NCBI GenBank assembly: GCA_963599445.1
Contig: CAVBWZ010000001.1
Coordinates: forward strand, 62,001 to 126,000
DNA from: UBA9732 sp963599445
GTDB taxonomy: Bacteria > Spirochaetota > Spirochaetia > Sphaerochaetales > Sphaerochaetaceae
Length of the DNA stretch: 64,000 nucleotides
Direction of reading: 5' to 3'
Below the pieces are notes generated by a model that was given only the letters and a program-made list of their open reading frames with translations, searched no databases and was not told where the DNA came from. This document shows positions 25,245-33,235 of this stretch, one piece after another (the first letter of the stretch is position 1; every line of letters starts with the position of its first letter). The position numbers and the translations under genes are program-made.

Positions 25245-25574
25245 ATGCAGTGTTGTTGTCCAAATCCAAAATGCAGGTGGAGCGATCCTGACATGATTCC
25301 CAGAAACAGGCGTTGGTACACAAGCCACGGCTACTATCCTTCAAAGCAGTACGGCAGGGTTCCAAGGTATATCTGCCGCAACTGCCACACTACATTCACG
25401 CTAAGGACAGGGGGCTTGAACTGGCACTTGAGAGACGATGGATGCAATGCCATAGATATGTGCTCCAAATGGCTGAAAGGGGAGTCCGTTGGGGAGATCG
25501 CCGCAGAGTACGGCGTGTCGCAGCAGATGGTGAGGACCAGACTAAAGAGGTTGAGGACAGGGACATCGGTCTAG
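25245..25574 (+). CDS. Zinc-ribbon plus helix-turn-helix protein resembling a transposase N-terminus
   Basis: The start is ATG 25245, 7 bases after AAAGGAGG. The 109-residue protein has a four-Cys ribbon (CCCPNPKCRW ... YICRNCHTTFTLRTGG) followed by an HTH (GESVGEIAAEYGVSQQMVRTRLKRL). This pairing is found at the N-terminus of IS1/IS1595-type transposases, but no catalytic domain follows: the frame stops and the next gene is convergent. It may be a domesticated DNA-binding protein or a remnant. Its last codons contain a copy of GACATCGGTCT (25562-25572). Confidence 0.75.
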   Translation: MQCCCPNPKCRWSDPDMIPRNRRWYTSHGYYPSKQYGRVPRYICRNCHTTFTLRTGGLNWHLRDDGCNAIDMCSKWLKGESVGEIAAEYGVSQQMVRTRLKRLRTGTSV

Positions 25575-25588
25575 AGAGGGAGTTGGAA

Positions 25589-26641
25589 TCAGTAGCGGTT
25601 GAAGACCCTTTCCGCGAAGGCGGGGAAGTCCTTGACGTGTATGGGTGTTCCGTCGTCCAGGACCGCTGTGCCCGTGAAGTAGCCAAAGACCTGGTGCTGC
25701 ACCGTTTTGATGATGCCTAGGTTCATGGTTGAGCTTCTGTCCACGGCGGGTTTGAAGGCCATTTCAAAGCGTCCGTCCGAGCTTTCGAATCGCCAGTCCT
25801 TCATGATGTCGTCTTCCGGGATGATGAATCGCACATCGTCCAACTTGTGGATTCTGTCGTCGTGCAATATGACGTTTTCGCTGGCGGGGGTCCTGTCCGT
25901 GAAGCCGTAGCCTATGTTGAAGCCAAAGCTGTGGCCGTCAACCATGCCGCTTCCTGAGCCCCAATACCACGTGTTCTGGTATGTCCAGCGTCCACGGCCC
26001 CAATCAAGGACGCCCCATGCTTCGTCCTTGCCAAGCCTTACGGTGTCGTCTCCCATACGAACGGTTCCGCATACAGCCATGCAATTGACCTTTTCGTTGA
26101 GGTAGAAGGCCTTTCTGTTCTCCTTCCAGCTGGTGGCAATGTTCATGCTCTCCATGTCCTGCGGCTGCGAAAGCTCAAGGTTGGCATCAAGGCCAATCCT
26201 TCCATCAGGCAGCTTGAGGGTGGGGGCGGCGATCATGATGCGGCGTACAGGGCCCTTCTTTATGAACGAAAGCCGTATCTCCTTGCCTATGTACTGGACG
26301 CTTGAATCCTTCGTGGAATTCGCCTCCAGCCCCATGCGTCCCATGGTGAGGAACTTCATTTCGTCCTTCTGGGCGAAACCACGCTTGAAATCTATATATG
26401 AGACCGATAGTAGCGAGGCATACCCCAGATCGCTTATCGTCCCGCATATCGTCCAACCATGCTTTTGGTTGGTGATTGCGTAGTAGTCCCATTCCTTTAT
26501 CTTGAAGGCGCTGGCCTTTATTGCGTCCCTGTCATAGTTCCATACAGGACGGCGGGCCCAGCCTTCCTCTATTATGCGGCCTTTTCCATCAAGGAGATTC
26601 TGTCTTGCAGTGACTTCGTGGTTTCGTTGCTTCATTGCCAT
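25589..26641 (-). CDS. DUF2804 domain protein
   Basis: The 350-residue protein carries the DUF2804 hallmarks: WARRPVWNYDR near the N-terminus, the central GVLDWGRGRWTYQNTWYWGSGSG, and GFNIGYGFTDRTPASENV. The family is widespread in bacteria and some fungi, and I know of no established function; the many aromatic residues suggest a beta-sandwich that may bind a lipid or sugar-like ligand. No signal peptide is visible. A second ATG two codons in is equally possible. It is monocistronic, convergent with the zinc-ribbon/HTH gene. Confidence 0.88.
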   Translation of the reverse strand: MAMKQRNHEVTARQNLLDGKGRIIEEGWARRPVWNYDRDAIKASAFKIKEWDYYAITNQKHGWTICGTISDLGYASLLSVSYIDFKRGFAQKDEMKFLTMGRMGLEANSTKDSSVQYIGKEIRLSFIKKGPVRRIMIAAPTLKLPDGRIGLDANLELSQPQDMESMNIATSWKENRKAFYLNEKVNCMAVCGTVRMGDDTVRLGKDEAWGVLDWGRGRWTYQNTWYWGSGSGMVDGHSFGFNIGYGFTDRTPASENVILHDDRIHKLDDVRFIIPEDDIMKDWRFESSDGRFEMAFKPAVDRSSTMNLGIIKTVQHQVFGYFTGTAVLDDGTPIHVKDFPAFAERVFNRY

Positions 26642-26699
26642 AGTCTACAACGTTTTTCGCTGGTTGTGTGAAAGGTTATGCAAAAGGTTATAAAAAGGC

Positions 26700-26738
26700 A
26701 ATGAAAAAGGCCGCTGCAATTCTTGTTGCAACGACCTT
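26700..26738 (-). terminator. Terminator of the PPIase-like gene
   Basis: AAGGCCGCTGCAA pairs imperfectly with TTGCAACGACCTT (two mismatches) and on the minus strand is followed by CCTTTTTCATTGCCTTTTTA. Confidence 0.65.
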
Positions 26739-26775
26739 GTGTTTGTTGTTCTATGCTGTAGCCAGGTTTCTGCCA

Positions 26776-28350
26776 TCAGTTGCTTGAAACGCTCGATGTG
26801 CTTGATGAGAACAGCTGTGTGAGGAACTGGCTGTAGAAGTTGTCCGTGAACTTGTCGCTTGAAAGTATTGCGTAGAACTTGTCGTAGACAGCCTGCGTTC
26901 CTGAGTAGTAGTTGTAGAATGTCCTGGCAAGGGATGAAAGCGATGCGTTGGAGTCGTTTACACCTGTTACCTTTGCAATGACGTATCCGTTGTCCGTGGA
27001 CATCGCGCTTGTGACATATCCTTCATCTGCGGTGAAGATTTCACGGGAGATTCCCTCGTCCTCTGCTGCAGCGGAAAGGTTTCCAACTGTATCGACCGAT
27101 GAAAGACCCTGTATGTACTGGCTTTCGCCGATGTTGTCTGATGCTGCGTTGATTGTGACGATCGTTGCATTGCAGGACTCTGCGGCTGCATCGAAGTCTG
27201 TCTTTGCAAGATCCGCCGTGGCGTCTACGATTGACTGCACATAGGAGTTGATTGTCTCTGACTCGTTCGTGTTGATGTAGTACTTGACGGCTGCAAGCGT
27301 CGACTCATTGGTGAAGTCTGCTGGGAGGATTCCGGTGTCGACTCTGTAGATGGCCCAACCATAGGAGACCTTGATTGGTTCTGTGTAGCTTCCAACCTCC
27401 GTTGCAACGATCTTGTCAAGGTCTGCGCTGTCAGAGAGGCTTGATGCGATTGCAAACAGCATGACGTTGCCAACCGCTCCGTTGTTGGATGCATATGAAT
27501 CCTGGGAGTAGAGGGAGACAGTGTCGTTCCATGCGGAACCGGAATTCAACGCTTCGTACGCGGCCTTGATCTGGTCTTCCGAGGAATTGGAGATCGTGGA
27601 TATGTCAAAGCTCTTGAAGAGGTCTGCATTGGCCTGTCCGTACTCTGCCGCCAGATCGTTTGGATATGCGTTGTAGTCTATCGTGAAGTACTCGAAGGAC
27701 CTCGTCTTGCCGGCTGTCTGTGCAACGAACTCCTTCTCCTGGTCCGATACTATTGCAGATCCAATGTCTGTGAGCACCGTCTGGTATGGATAGAGACCTG
27801 TGTAGTAGTTGTTGACAAGGATTCTGGAAGCTTCCGATGTGTTGTTGAAGACCTCCTGGCTGAAATTTCCGTCATCACCGTTGTAGACGCCGGATGAAAG
27901 GATAAGGTCGTTCACCAGTGTCTGAGGGGCTCTGATTCCTGCTTCCTTTGCATCTGCGGAGATCGCTGTATAGAGCACCTGCTGTTGGTATGCGTTGTAG
28001 TAGCTGCTGAACAGTGTGTTGTAGTCGCCCGTAAGGTATGCGTTCTGGAAGTTGCTGTCGGACATGAGCGTGTTGTAGAACACGTTGTTGTTCTCTATCG
28101 TGATTGGAGTTCCGTCATAGGTTCCCCAGGCGTTGGCCTTCTCGCTCTTGTCCTGATTCACAAGCACTATGATGTAGTAGAGGCTACCGACCATGAGCAG
28201 TGCAAGGATTGCTATGATTACAGTGGTGAGTATCCTCTTTGCCGTCCAAGGTTCGCCCTTGGCTTTTTTCGGTTTAGTTTCCACTTCCTTCAGAGCTGCG
28301 TTCTTCTTCTCGTTAGTGTTTTCTGCTGAAGGGACATTCTTATCTGCCAT
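26776..28350 (-). CDS. Membrane-anchored SurA/PpiD-like peptidyl-prolyl isomerase
   Basis: A charged cytosolic leader (about 1-40) precedes one membrane helix (ILTTVIIAILALLMVGSLYYIIVLV), so the bulk is periplasmic. The early part has the SurA_N layout (GTYDGTPITIENNNVFYNTL, then helices). A weak parvulin domain is visible around 265-345 (SGSAWNDTVSLYSQDSYASNNGAVG ... VGSYTEPIKVSYGWAIYRV). Such proteins help fold outer-membrane and surface proteins leaving SecYEG. The parvulin part lacks several usual residues, so it may act only as a chaperone. It is 524 residues long, with a Ser-rich tail. Confidence 0.8.
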   Translation of the reverse strand: MADKNVPSAENTNEKKNAALKEVETKPKKAKGEPWTAKRILTTVIIAILALLMVGSLYYIIVLVNQDKSEKANAWGTYDGTPITIENNNVFYNTLMSDSNFQNAYLTGDYNTLFSSYYNAYQQQVLYTAISADAKEAGIRAPQTLVNDLILSSGVYNGDDGNFSQEVFNNTSEASRILVNNYYTGLYPYQTVLTDIGSAIVSDQEKEFVAQTAGKTRSFEYFTIDYNAYPNDLAAEYGQANADLFKSFDISTISNSSEDQIKAAYEALNSGSAWNDTVSLYSQDSYASNNGAVGNVMLFAIASSLSDSADLDKIVATEVGSYTEPIKVSYGWAIYRVDTGILPADFTNESTLAAVKYYINTNESETINSYVQSIVDATADLAKTDFDAAAESCNATIVTINAASDNIGESQYIQGLSSVDTVGNLSAAAEDEGISREIFTADEGYVTSAMSTDNGYVIAKVTGVNDSNASLSSLARTFYNYYSGTQAVYDKFYAILSSDKFTDNFYSQFLTQLFSSSTSSVSSN

Positions 28351-28445
28351 GGAAGACCTCTTGAATCAAAAATTTGCGCACCCCAAAATCCGGACGCACT
28401 TAGTAAAAATACCATTATACGCTATGAGTTGTCAATCTTGGATAT

Positions 28446-28464
28446 GCCCGTTGCATATCCTTAT
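28446..28464. repeat. 19-bp direct repeat, left copy
   Basis: The GCCCG-T-TGCATATCCTTAT block recurs at 28813-28831 with one substitution. The pair brackets tRNA-Pro and the tandem arrays. Confidence 0.6.
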
Positions 28465-28467
28465 ATG

Positions 28468-28496
28468 TTGACAACAGCTACCAAAAGCCATATATT
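28468..28496 (+). promoter_or_regulatory. Promoter of tRNA-Pro
   Basis: Consensus TTGACA (28468-28473), 17-base spacer, TATATT (28491-28496); transcription should start near 28503, just before the tRNA. Confidence 0.8.
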
Positions 28497-28521
28497 GGGT
28501 GAAGCCTTCAGACAGGCTTTT

Positions 28522-28594
28522 CGGGTAGTAGCGCAGGGGCTAGCGCACCTGGTTCGGGACCAGGGGGTCGGTGGTTCAAATCCACTCTGCCCGA
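28522..28594 (+). tRNA. tRNA-Pro (anticodon CGG)
   Basis: The acceptor CGGGTAG pairs with CTGCCCG (one U-G pair), discriminator A. The anticodon stem CCTGG/CCAGG closes TTCGGGA with anticodon CGG. The T-loop is TTCAAAT. CCA is not encoded; a T-run (28595-28601) acts as part of the terminator. Confidence 0.96.
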
Positions 28595-28628
28595 TTTTTT
28601 TGTACCTTTAACCTTTCCTATCAACTGC

Positions 28629-28710
28629 GGGCGCAAGTGGGCATTGCCGGGCGGAGTCTGGCGCATGAAGGCGGATTAGGGCACACTACGGCGCATCAGG
28701 ACGCATCAGA
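28629..28710. repeat. Degenerate 10-bp tandem array (GGCGCATnA type)
   Basis: Successive units read GGGCGCAAGT, GGGCATTGCC, GGGCGGAGTC, TGGCGCATGA, AGGCGGATTA, GGGCACACTA, CGGCGCATCA, GGACGCATCA. The same unit type and the same opening GGGCGCAAGT recur at 63892-63997. Confidence 0.75.
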
Positions 28711-28729
28711 GTTGCGAGAAAGCACGAAT

Positions 28730-28798
28730 CTGTGGCTGATCTGTAGAGATTGTGGCATCTGTCACATCTGTAGCAGGTGTAGCATCTGTGGCGTTCGT
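28730..28798. repeat. Degenerate 9-bp tandem array (ATCTGTGGC type)
   Basis: Units include AATCTGTGGC, GATTGTGGC, ATCTGTCAC, ATCTGTAGC, AGGTGTAGC, ATCTGTGGC. The same unit flanks the Y1 transposase gene at 61586 (arrays at 61446 and 62278). Confidence 0.75.
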
Positions 28799-28812
28799 TC
28801 ACGCTATGCCAC

Positions 28813-28831
28813 GCCCGCTGCATATCCTTAT
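28813..28831. repeat. 19-bp direct repeat, right copy
   Basis: GCCCGCTGCATATCCTTAT differs from 28446-28464 at one base. It overlaps the stop codon of the glycosyltransferase. Confidence 0.6.
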
Positions 28832-29973
28832 TCGGATTTCTTCTGTTTTTCGAAGTCCTCTATGGCTTCCTGGAACATCTCCTCCATCTTGGTGGTGCAG
28901 GCATCGAGGGAGTACTTCTTTGCAGACTGTGCGTATTCGTGCTCCATCTGCTTTCTGTACTCTTCGTGTTCGATCCACCAGTCTATGCGGTCTGCAAGGG
29001 CCTGTGCGTCATCGACGGGGAAAAGGCTTTCAGGGCAGAGAGCGAACTGAGGCGTTGCGCTTATTGGACTGCTTGCTATGATTGGAACGAGTCCTCCTGC
29101 AAACGCCTCCATGCAGGACATGGCCTCGATCTCCGCATACGATGCATGGACATAGAGGTCGCACATTGCAATGACGTCCAAAAGCTCGGGCTTGGTGAAG
29201 AACTTCATGATTGGCTTGACTGGAAGCTTTGAGCCTTTCTCCCTGAGGTGCTCCTCCCTTGGTCCCTGACCTGCAAGTATGAGCTGGATTCTGTCTCTGT
29301 ACTTGGAAAGACCAACGGCTTCTATTATTGTGTCCTGACGCTTTTCTATGGAGTATCGTCCAACCATGAGGATGTTGAAGTATGGTTCTAGATCCTTCGT
29401 CTTTGGAATCTTGCGGTACACGAAGTCAGGGTCTATGCCGTTGCTTATGACATGGATCTTGGCTTTGTAGCCGTGTTCTTCGAGCTGGTTCGCTATCATT
29501 CTGCTTGGGCAGTGTATGTGCGTTGCGTACTTGTAGTTCCACTTCTTGAAAAGCCAGTAGATGAAGTCGTTGACGCCCTTTGCTCCTCCTAGGTGGATGG
29601 ACGATGAAATGTTCTCCGGCTGCACGTGGAACGCCATCGTGAACGGCTTGCCAAGCTCTATGCACTGCTTGGTGGTGACGTTCGTCAGTGCGAACGGTAC
29701 GTACATGTGTACTATGTCCGCCCATTGGACGGCCTTCCTTATGGTCTCCACATCGTTCCACTTTGCGAACTTCATGCCTTGCTCGGTTATGAGCTTGTCG
29801 AACATCGGGACGTGGAAGGTCTCCAATGGATATTCCGATTGCTCTGAGGTTGCGGTGCAAAGGGGCCTCACCTCATGGCCGTGCTTTCTCAGAACCTCGG
29901 CAAAACGCCTTGCGGATATGGTCATTCCATTGTTTGCGTCAAAGAACTGGTCCGATACGAACAGAATCTTCAT
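28828..29973 (-). CDS. GT4-family glycosyltransferase, probably acting on a glycolipid
   Basis: The 381-residue GT-B enzyme begins MKILFVSDQFFDANNGMT, typical of the N-terminal Rossmann domain. The second domain has VGRYSIEKRQDTIIEA and the donor-binding EX7E motif E-IEAMSCMEA. It uses a nucleotide-sugar with retention of configuration. The overall look resembles bacterial 1,2-diacylglycerol glycosyltransferases, which would place it at the inner membrane face making glycolipid, but the acceptor cannot be proven. It lies downstream of the YitT gene, with a GACATCGGTCT copy (30001-30011) in the gap. Confidence 0.87.
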   Translation of the reverse strand: MKILFVSDQFFDANNGMTISARRFAEVLRKHGHEVRPLCTATSEQSEYPLETFHVPMFDKLITEQGMKFAKWNDVETIRKAVQWADIVHMYVPFALTNVTTKQCIELGKPFTMAFHVQPENISSSIHLGGAKGVNDFIYWLFKKWNYKYATHIHCPSRMIANQLEEHGYKAKIHVISNGIDPDFVYRKIPKTKDLEPYFNILMVGRYSIEKRQDTIIEAVGLSKYRDRIQLILAGQGPREEHLREKGSKLPVKPIMKFFTKPELLDVIAMCDLYVHASYAEIEAMSCMEAFAGGLVPIIASSPISATPQFALCPESLFPVDDAQALADRIDWWIEHEEYRKQMEHEYAQSAKKYSLDACTTKMEEMFQEAIEDFEKQKKSE

Positions 29974-30076
29974 AGTCTAAATCTCCATCGTGACCTCTGG
30001 GACATCGGTCTATTCCATTGGGCTGACGTGTTGGTGGGTGCCAGTCGCCAAGTCCATGGAAGGCCTGGTGCGAAGG

Positions 30077-31018
30077 TCAGTTGTCCAAGCGCGAGAGCAC
30101 CTTGTCCATCGAGACGAATCCTTGTCCCAATGCTTCGTAGGTGTCCTGTATGAACATGAATGCCAGAGGGTCCTCCTCGTAGACGATCCTCGTGAGCTGG
30201 TTTATCTGTCTGTTGTGCATGACGGCAATGAGAAGCGTCCTTTCGTTGCCCGTGAAGGTTCCTGTGCCTTTGAGCTCGGTGGCTCCGTGGTGCAGCTCGG
30301 TGATTATACGATGGCTTATCTGTGTGTGCTTTTCGCTGAATATGAATGCTGTCTTGGCATAGCGGGTACCAAAGCTGAGCACCATGTAGTTGACCATGTG
30401 GGTGGAGATGAAGATGGTTATGATTCCAAAAAGTGCATGCTCCAATCCAAAGACGAAGACCCCTGCGAGAAGGACTAGGCCGTCTGCAATGAAAAGTCCC
30501 GTGCCGGTGGAGAGTGGAGTGTATTTGTTGATTATCTGGGCAACGATGTCCGTGCCGCCTGTGTTGGCGCCGGTTCGCATGACCATGCCTATGCCGCTGC
30601 CCACAAGTCCGCCGCCGAATATTACGGACAGCAGTATGTCCATCTTGTCCGTATAGGCGAGGATTCCGTTGTATCCTGTGAGAAGTCCAAAGAAGCTTGT
30701 CCACAGCGAGAGCAGCACAGTGCCTGCAATGCTCTTGACCCCATAGGCCATTCCAAACGAGAGGACTCCAGCTATGAAGATTGGAACGGATACGCACAGC
30801 ATGGCGAGACCTGCGTCGAATCCGGTGAGGTGGTAGATTATGGTTGCAATCCCATTCACTCCGCCGCACGATATCCTTGCAGGTGTTATGAAACAGGCTA
30901 TTCCAAATGCGGCTATGCATGTGCCTGCTACTATGTAGAGGTAGTCTACGAACTTCCCGTGGGGTATCTTTGTGGTGGTATTTATGTTCTTCTTCGAAGT
31001 CTTTTCGTTGTTGCTCAT
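30077..31018 (-). CDS. YitT-family membrane protein (DUF161 + DUF2179)
   Basis: The 313-residue protein has five to six membrane helices with the repeated family motif ITPARISCGGVNGIATIIY and GIGMVMRTGANTGGTDIVAQII. The C-terminal soluble DUF2179 domain (about 225-313) has RIITELHHGATELKGTGTFTG and ERTLLIAVMHNRQI. These proteins are membrane carriers of uncertain substrate. The start at 31018 (MSNNEKTSKKN) gives a short polar leader. It may be co-transcribed with the glycosyltransferase about 100 bases downstream. Confidence 0.93.
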   Translation of the reverse strand: MSNNEKTSKKNINTTTKIPHGKFVDYLYIVAGTCIAAFGIACFITPARISCGGVNGIATIIYHLTGFDAGLAMLCVSVPIFIAGVLSFGMAYGVKSIAGTVLLSLWTSFFGLLTGYNGILAYTDKMDILLSVIFGGGLVGSGIGMVMRTGANTGGTDIVAQIINKYTPLSTGTGLFIADGLVLLAGVFVFGLEHALFGIITIFISTHMVNYMVLSFGTRYAKTAFIFSEKHTQISHRIITELHHGATELKGTGTFTGNERTLLIAVMHNRQINQLTRIVYEEDPLAFMFIQDTYEALGQGFVSMDKVLSRLDN

Positions 31019-31127
31019 GGTTCAGTTACTATATTAACAAATCATAGTCTCTTCAAGGTGTATTTTTGGTACCGTTTTGGTAAAGGACTGTTTTGGTTCC
31101 TTTCTTCAGATCCATGCCGGTATGCGT

Positions 31128-33053
31128 TTATGCAAGACTCTCCAGTTCCTCCCAGCGTGCGTACAAGGCTTCGAGCTGTTGAAGCGTTGCTTCGTATTCC
31201 TTGGTGGATTCGCCTGTGGTATCCAGTTTTCCTGACGAGAAGAACTCCTCCAGTTGGGTCTTCCTTTCTTCGCAGGTTTCTATTGCCGCTGGAAGTCCTT
31301 CAAGCTCTCTTTGCTCCTTGAACGTCAGTTTCCTTTTTGGTTTGCTTTGGCTTTCTGTTTTGGTTTCCTGTTTTGAGGTGTTGCCTTGTTTTTTCTGTTG
31401 CTGCGCTGGATTTGGGGCATTGTTATTTATATTTATATTATTGCTCTTTATGTCGTTGTTCTTCTGGCTTTGCTTCCTTTCCTGTTGCTTTTCGTCCTCG
31501 TATCGCCTGTAGTCTGAGTAGTCGCCTTCGAACCTGATTGCCTGAGGCATCACTATAAGTTCGCTGCAGGTCTTGTCAAGGAAAGCCCTGTCGTGGCTTA
31601 CACATACCACACAGCCTTGGAAGTCCAATATGTACTGCTCAAGCCTGCATAGGGTATCTATGTCCAAATCGTTGGTCGGCTCGTCAAGAACGAGGAAGTT
31701 TGGATTCCTTACTATTGAGGCAATGAGATAAAGCCTTCGTTTCTCTCCGCCTGAAAGAATGCCTATTGGAAGTCTGTGGAAAGAGAAGGGGAATCCAAAG
31801 AGCTCCAGGAACCTTGCAGGCGTTACGCTGTAGCCGTCTGCGAGCGTTATGTTCTGCCCAATCTCCTCTATGTATTCAAGCATGGTGCTTCCAAGCGGCA
31901 GCGTTGAGGCCTTTTGGTCATAGTAGCCAAAGACAGTGTTGAGTCCCGTGTCAACCTCTCCGCTGCTTGGTGCTATACGGCCTGTTATGAGGTCAAGTAG
32001 AGTGCTTTTACCGCTTCCGTTGGGGCCTATGACTCCAATGCGCATTCCCTTTGTGAACTCTATGGAAAGGTCTTCGACAATGGTTCTGTCGCCACGCATG
32101 GCGCTTGCTTTCTTGAATTCGAGTATCTTCTTGCCCATGCGGCGCGTCATGCTGGAGAAGTCACGCTGCTCCTCTTCCTTTTTGGTCTGCTGGCTACGCA
32201 TCTCCTCTATGCGCTGTTTTCTTCCACTGTCCTTGCCAGTACGTGCCTTTGGTCCTCTGTGGAGCCATTCGACCTCTCGTCTGAGGATGGTTGCAAGTCT
32301 ATCCTGCTCCTTCTGCATTGCATTGAGACGCTCTGCCTTGTGCTCAGTGAACTGGGTGTAGCCACCATCGTAGAAATAGGCCTTTCTGCCGTCTATCTCC
32401 ATAGTGCGGGTGCATATCCTGTCCAGGAAGTATCTGTCATGGGTCACTAGGATGACTGTAAAGCCTCCTGTTCCATAGCCGCTTGCAGTGGAGGAGAGCT
32501 TTTCTTCAAGCCATTCTATGGATGGAATGTCTAGGTGGTTGGTGGGTTCGTCAAGCAGCAGAATGTTTGGTTCAATGGCCATTATCCTGGCTATTGCCGC
32601 TTTTTTCTGGGTTCCTCCTGAAAGCCGGGACATCATCTTGTCCATTGGTTCATGTACGTTGAGCTCTCCCAGATAGCTGCGGTACCTGTCCTGCACGGTC
32701 CAAAGGCCAAGGGCTTCTATCTTGTCGAACACATCATGGTTGCCTTCCTGGAATTCTCTCAAAAGCTTTACATGGGGATCCTCCCCAAGCAGTACGAACT
32801 GCTCCAAGGTGCATCCTTCAGGAAAGTGTACGTCCTGTTCGAGATATGCTACGCGGCATAAATTGTTTATCGTGACCTCGCCGGAATCGGGCTCGATAAG
32901 GCCTGCGATTATCTTGAGGAATGTGGATTTCCCGGCGCCGTTCCTGCCTACAAGTCCAATCCTTTCCCCCACGTCAAGGCCAAAGCTTACATTTGTGAAG
33001 AGCGCTTCGTCCTTGAGGGTTTTGGATACGTTGTAGACCGATACTGCATTCAT
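31128..33053 (-). CDS. ABC-F family ATPase (Uup-like)
   Basis: The 641-residue cytoplasmic protein has two ATPase domains and no membrane helices: GRNGAGKST, LSGGTQKKAAIAR, LLLDEPTNHLD in the first and GPNGSGKST, LSGGEKRRLYL, LVLDEPTNDLD in the second. An Arg/Lys-rich linker joins them. The C-terminal part has a Gln/Asn/Lys low-complexity spacer (about 535-575) and a coiled coil (ELEGLPAAIETCEERKTQLEEFF), the Uup hallmark. ABC-F proteins act on ribosomes; Uup is also linked to branched DNA structures. Confidence 0.92.
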   Translation of the reverse strand: MNAVSVYNVSKTLKDEALFTNVSFGLDVGERIGLVGRNGAGKSTFLKIIAGLIEPDSGEVTINNLCRVAYLEQDVHFPEGCTLEQFVLLGEDPHVKLLREFQEGNHDVFDKIEALGLWTVQDRYRSYLGELNVHEPMDKMMSRLSGGTQKKAAIARIMAIEPNILLLDEPTNHLDIPSIEWLEEKLSSTASGYGTGGFTVILVTHDRYFLDRICTRTMEIDGRKAYFYDGGYTQFTEHKAERLNAMQKEQDRLATILRREVEWLHRGPKARTGKDSGRKQRIEEMRSQQTKKEEEQRDFSSMTRRMGKKILEFKKASAMRGDRTIVEDLSIEFTKGMRIGVIGPNGSGKSTLLDLITGRIAPSSGEVDTGLNTVFGYYDQKASTLPLGSTMLEYIEEIGQNITLADGYSVTPARFLELFGFPFSFHRLPIGILSGGEKRRLYLIASIVRNPNFLVLDEPTNDLDIDTLCRLEQYILDFQGCVVCVSHDRAFLDKTCSELIVMPQAIRFEGDYSDYRRYEDEKQQERKQSQKNNDIKSNNININNNAPNPAQQQKKQGNTSKQETKTESQSKPKRKLTFKEQRELEGLPAAIETCEERKTQLEEFFSSGKLDTTGESTKEYEATLQQLEALYARWEELESLA

Positions 33054-33097
33054 GCTTCCTTAATAGCAGAAAAAGAAACGTAGCGCAATTGGATTTG

Positions 33098-33127
33098 TCA
33101 TCATCCATCATCATCCATCATCATCCA
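33098..33127. repeat. Three perfect 10-bp tandem repeats
   Basis: TCATCATCCA occurs three times in a row without mismatch, in the leader between the divergent ABC-F and FAD-protein genes. Confidence 0.9.
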
Positions 33128-33134
33128 TGTGAAT

Positions 33135-33202
33135 GCAAAGGACTTTGCAAAGGACTCTGCGAATGGCTTTGCGAAGGGCTGCAACTGGATGCGAAGGGCT
33201 AC
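33135..33202. repeat. Degenerate 12-bp tandem repeats
   Basis: Units GCAAAGGACTTT, GCAAAGGACTCT, GCGAATGGCTTT and GCGAAGGGCTGC are contiguous (33135-33182); a fifth, GCGAAGGGCTAC, follows after 8 bases (33191-33202). They sit just before the FAD-protein gene. Confidence 0.8.
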
Positions 33203-33235
33203 ACATGATGCCGTCCATTGGGGTACTATCCTTGT

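Noticed and set aside
28629..28798. CRISPR array
   Set aside because: Units are 9-10 bp, degenerate and contiguous with no spacers, and no cas genes are present.
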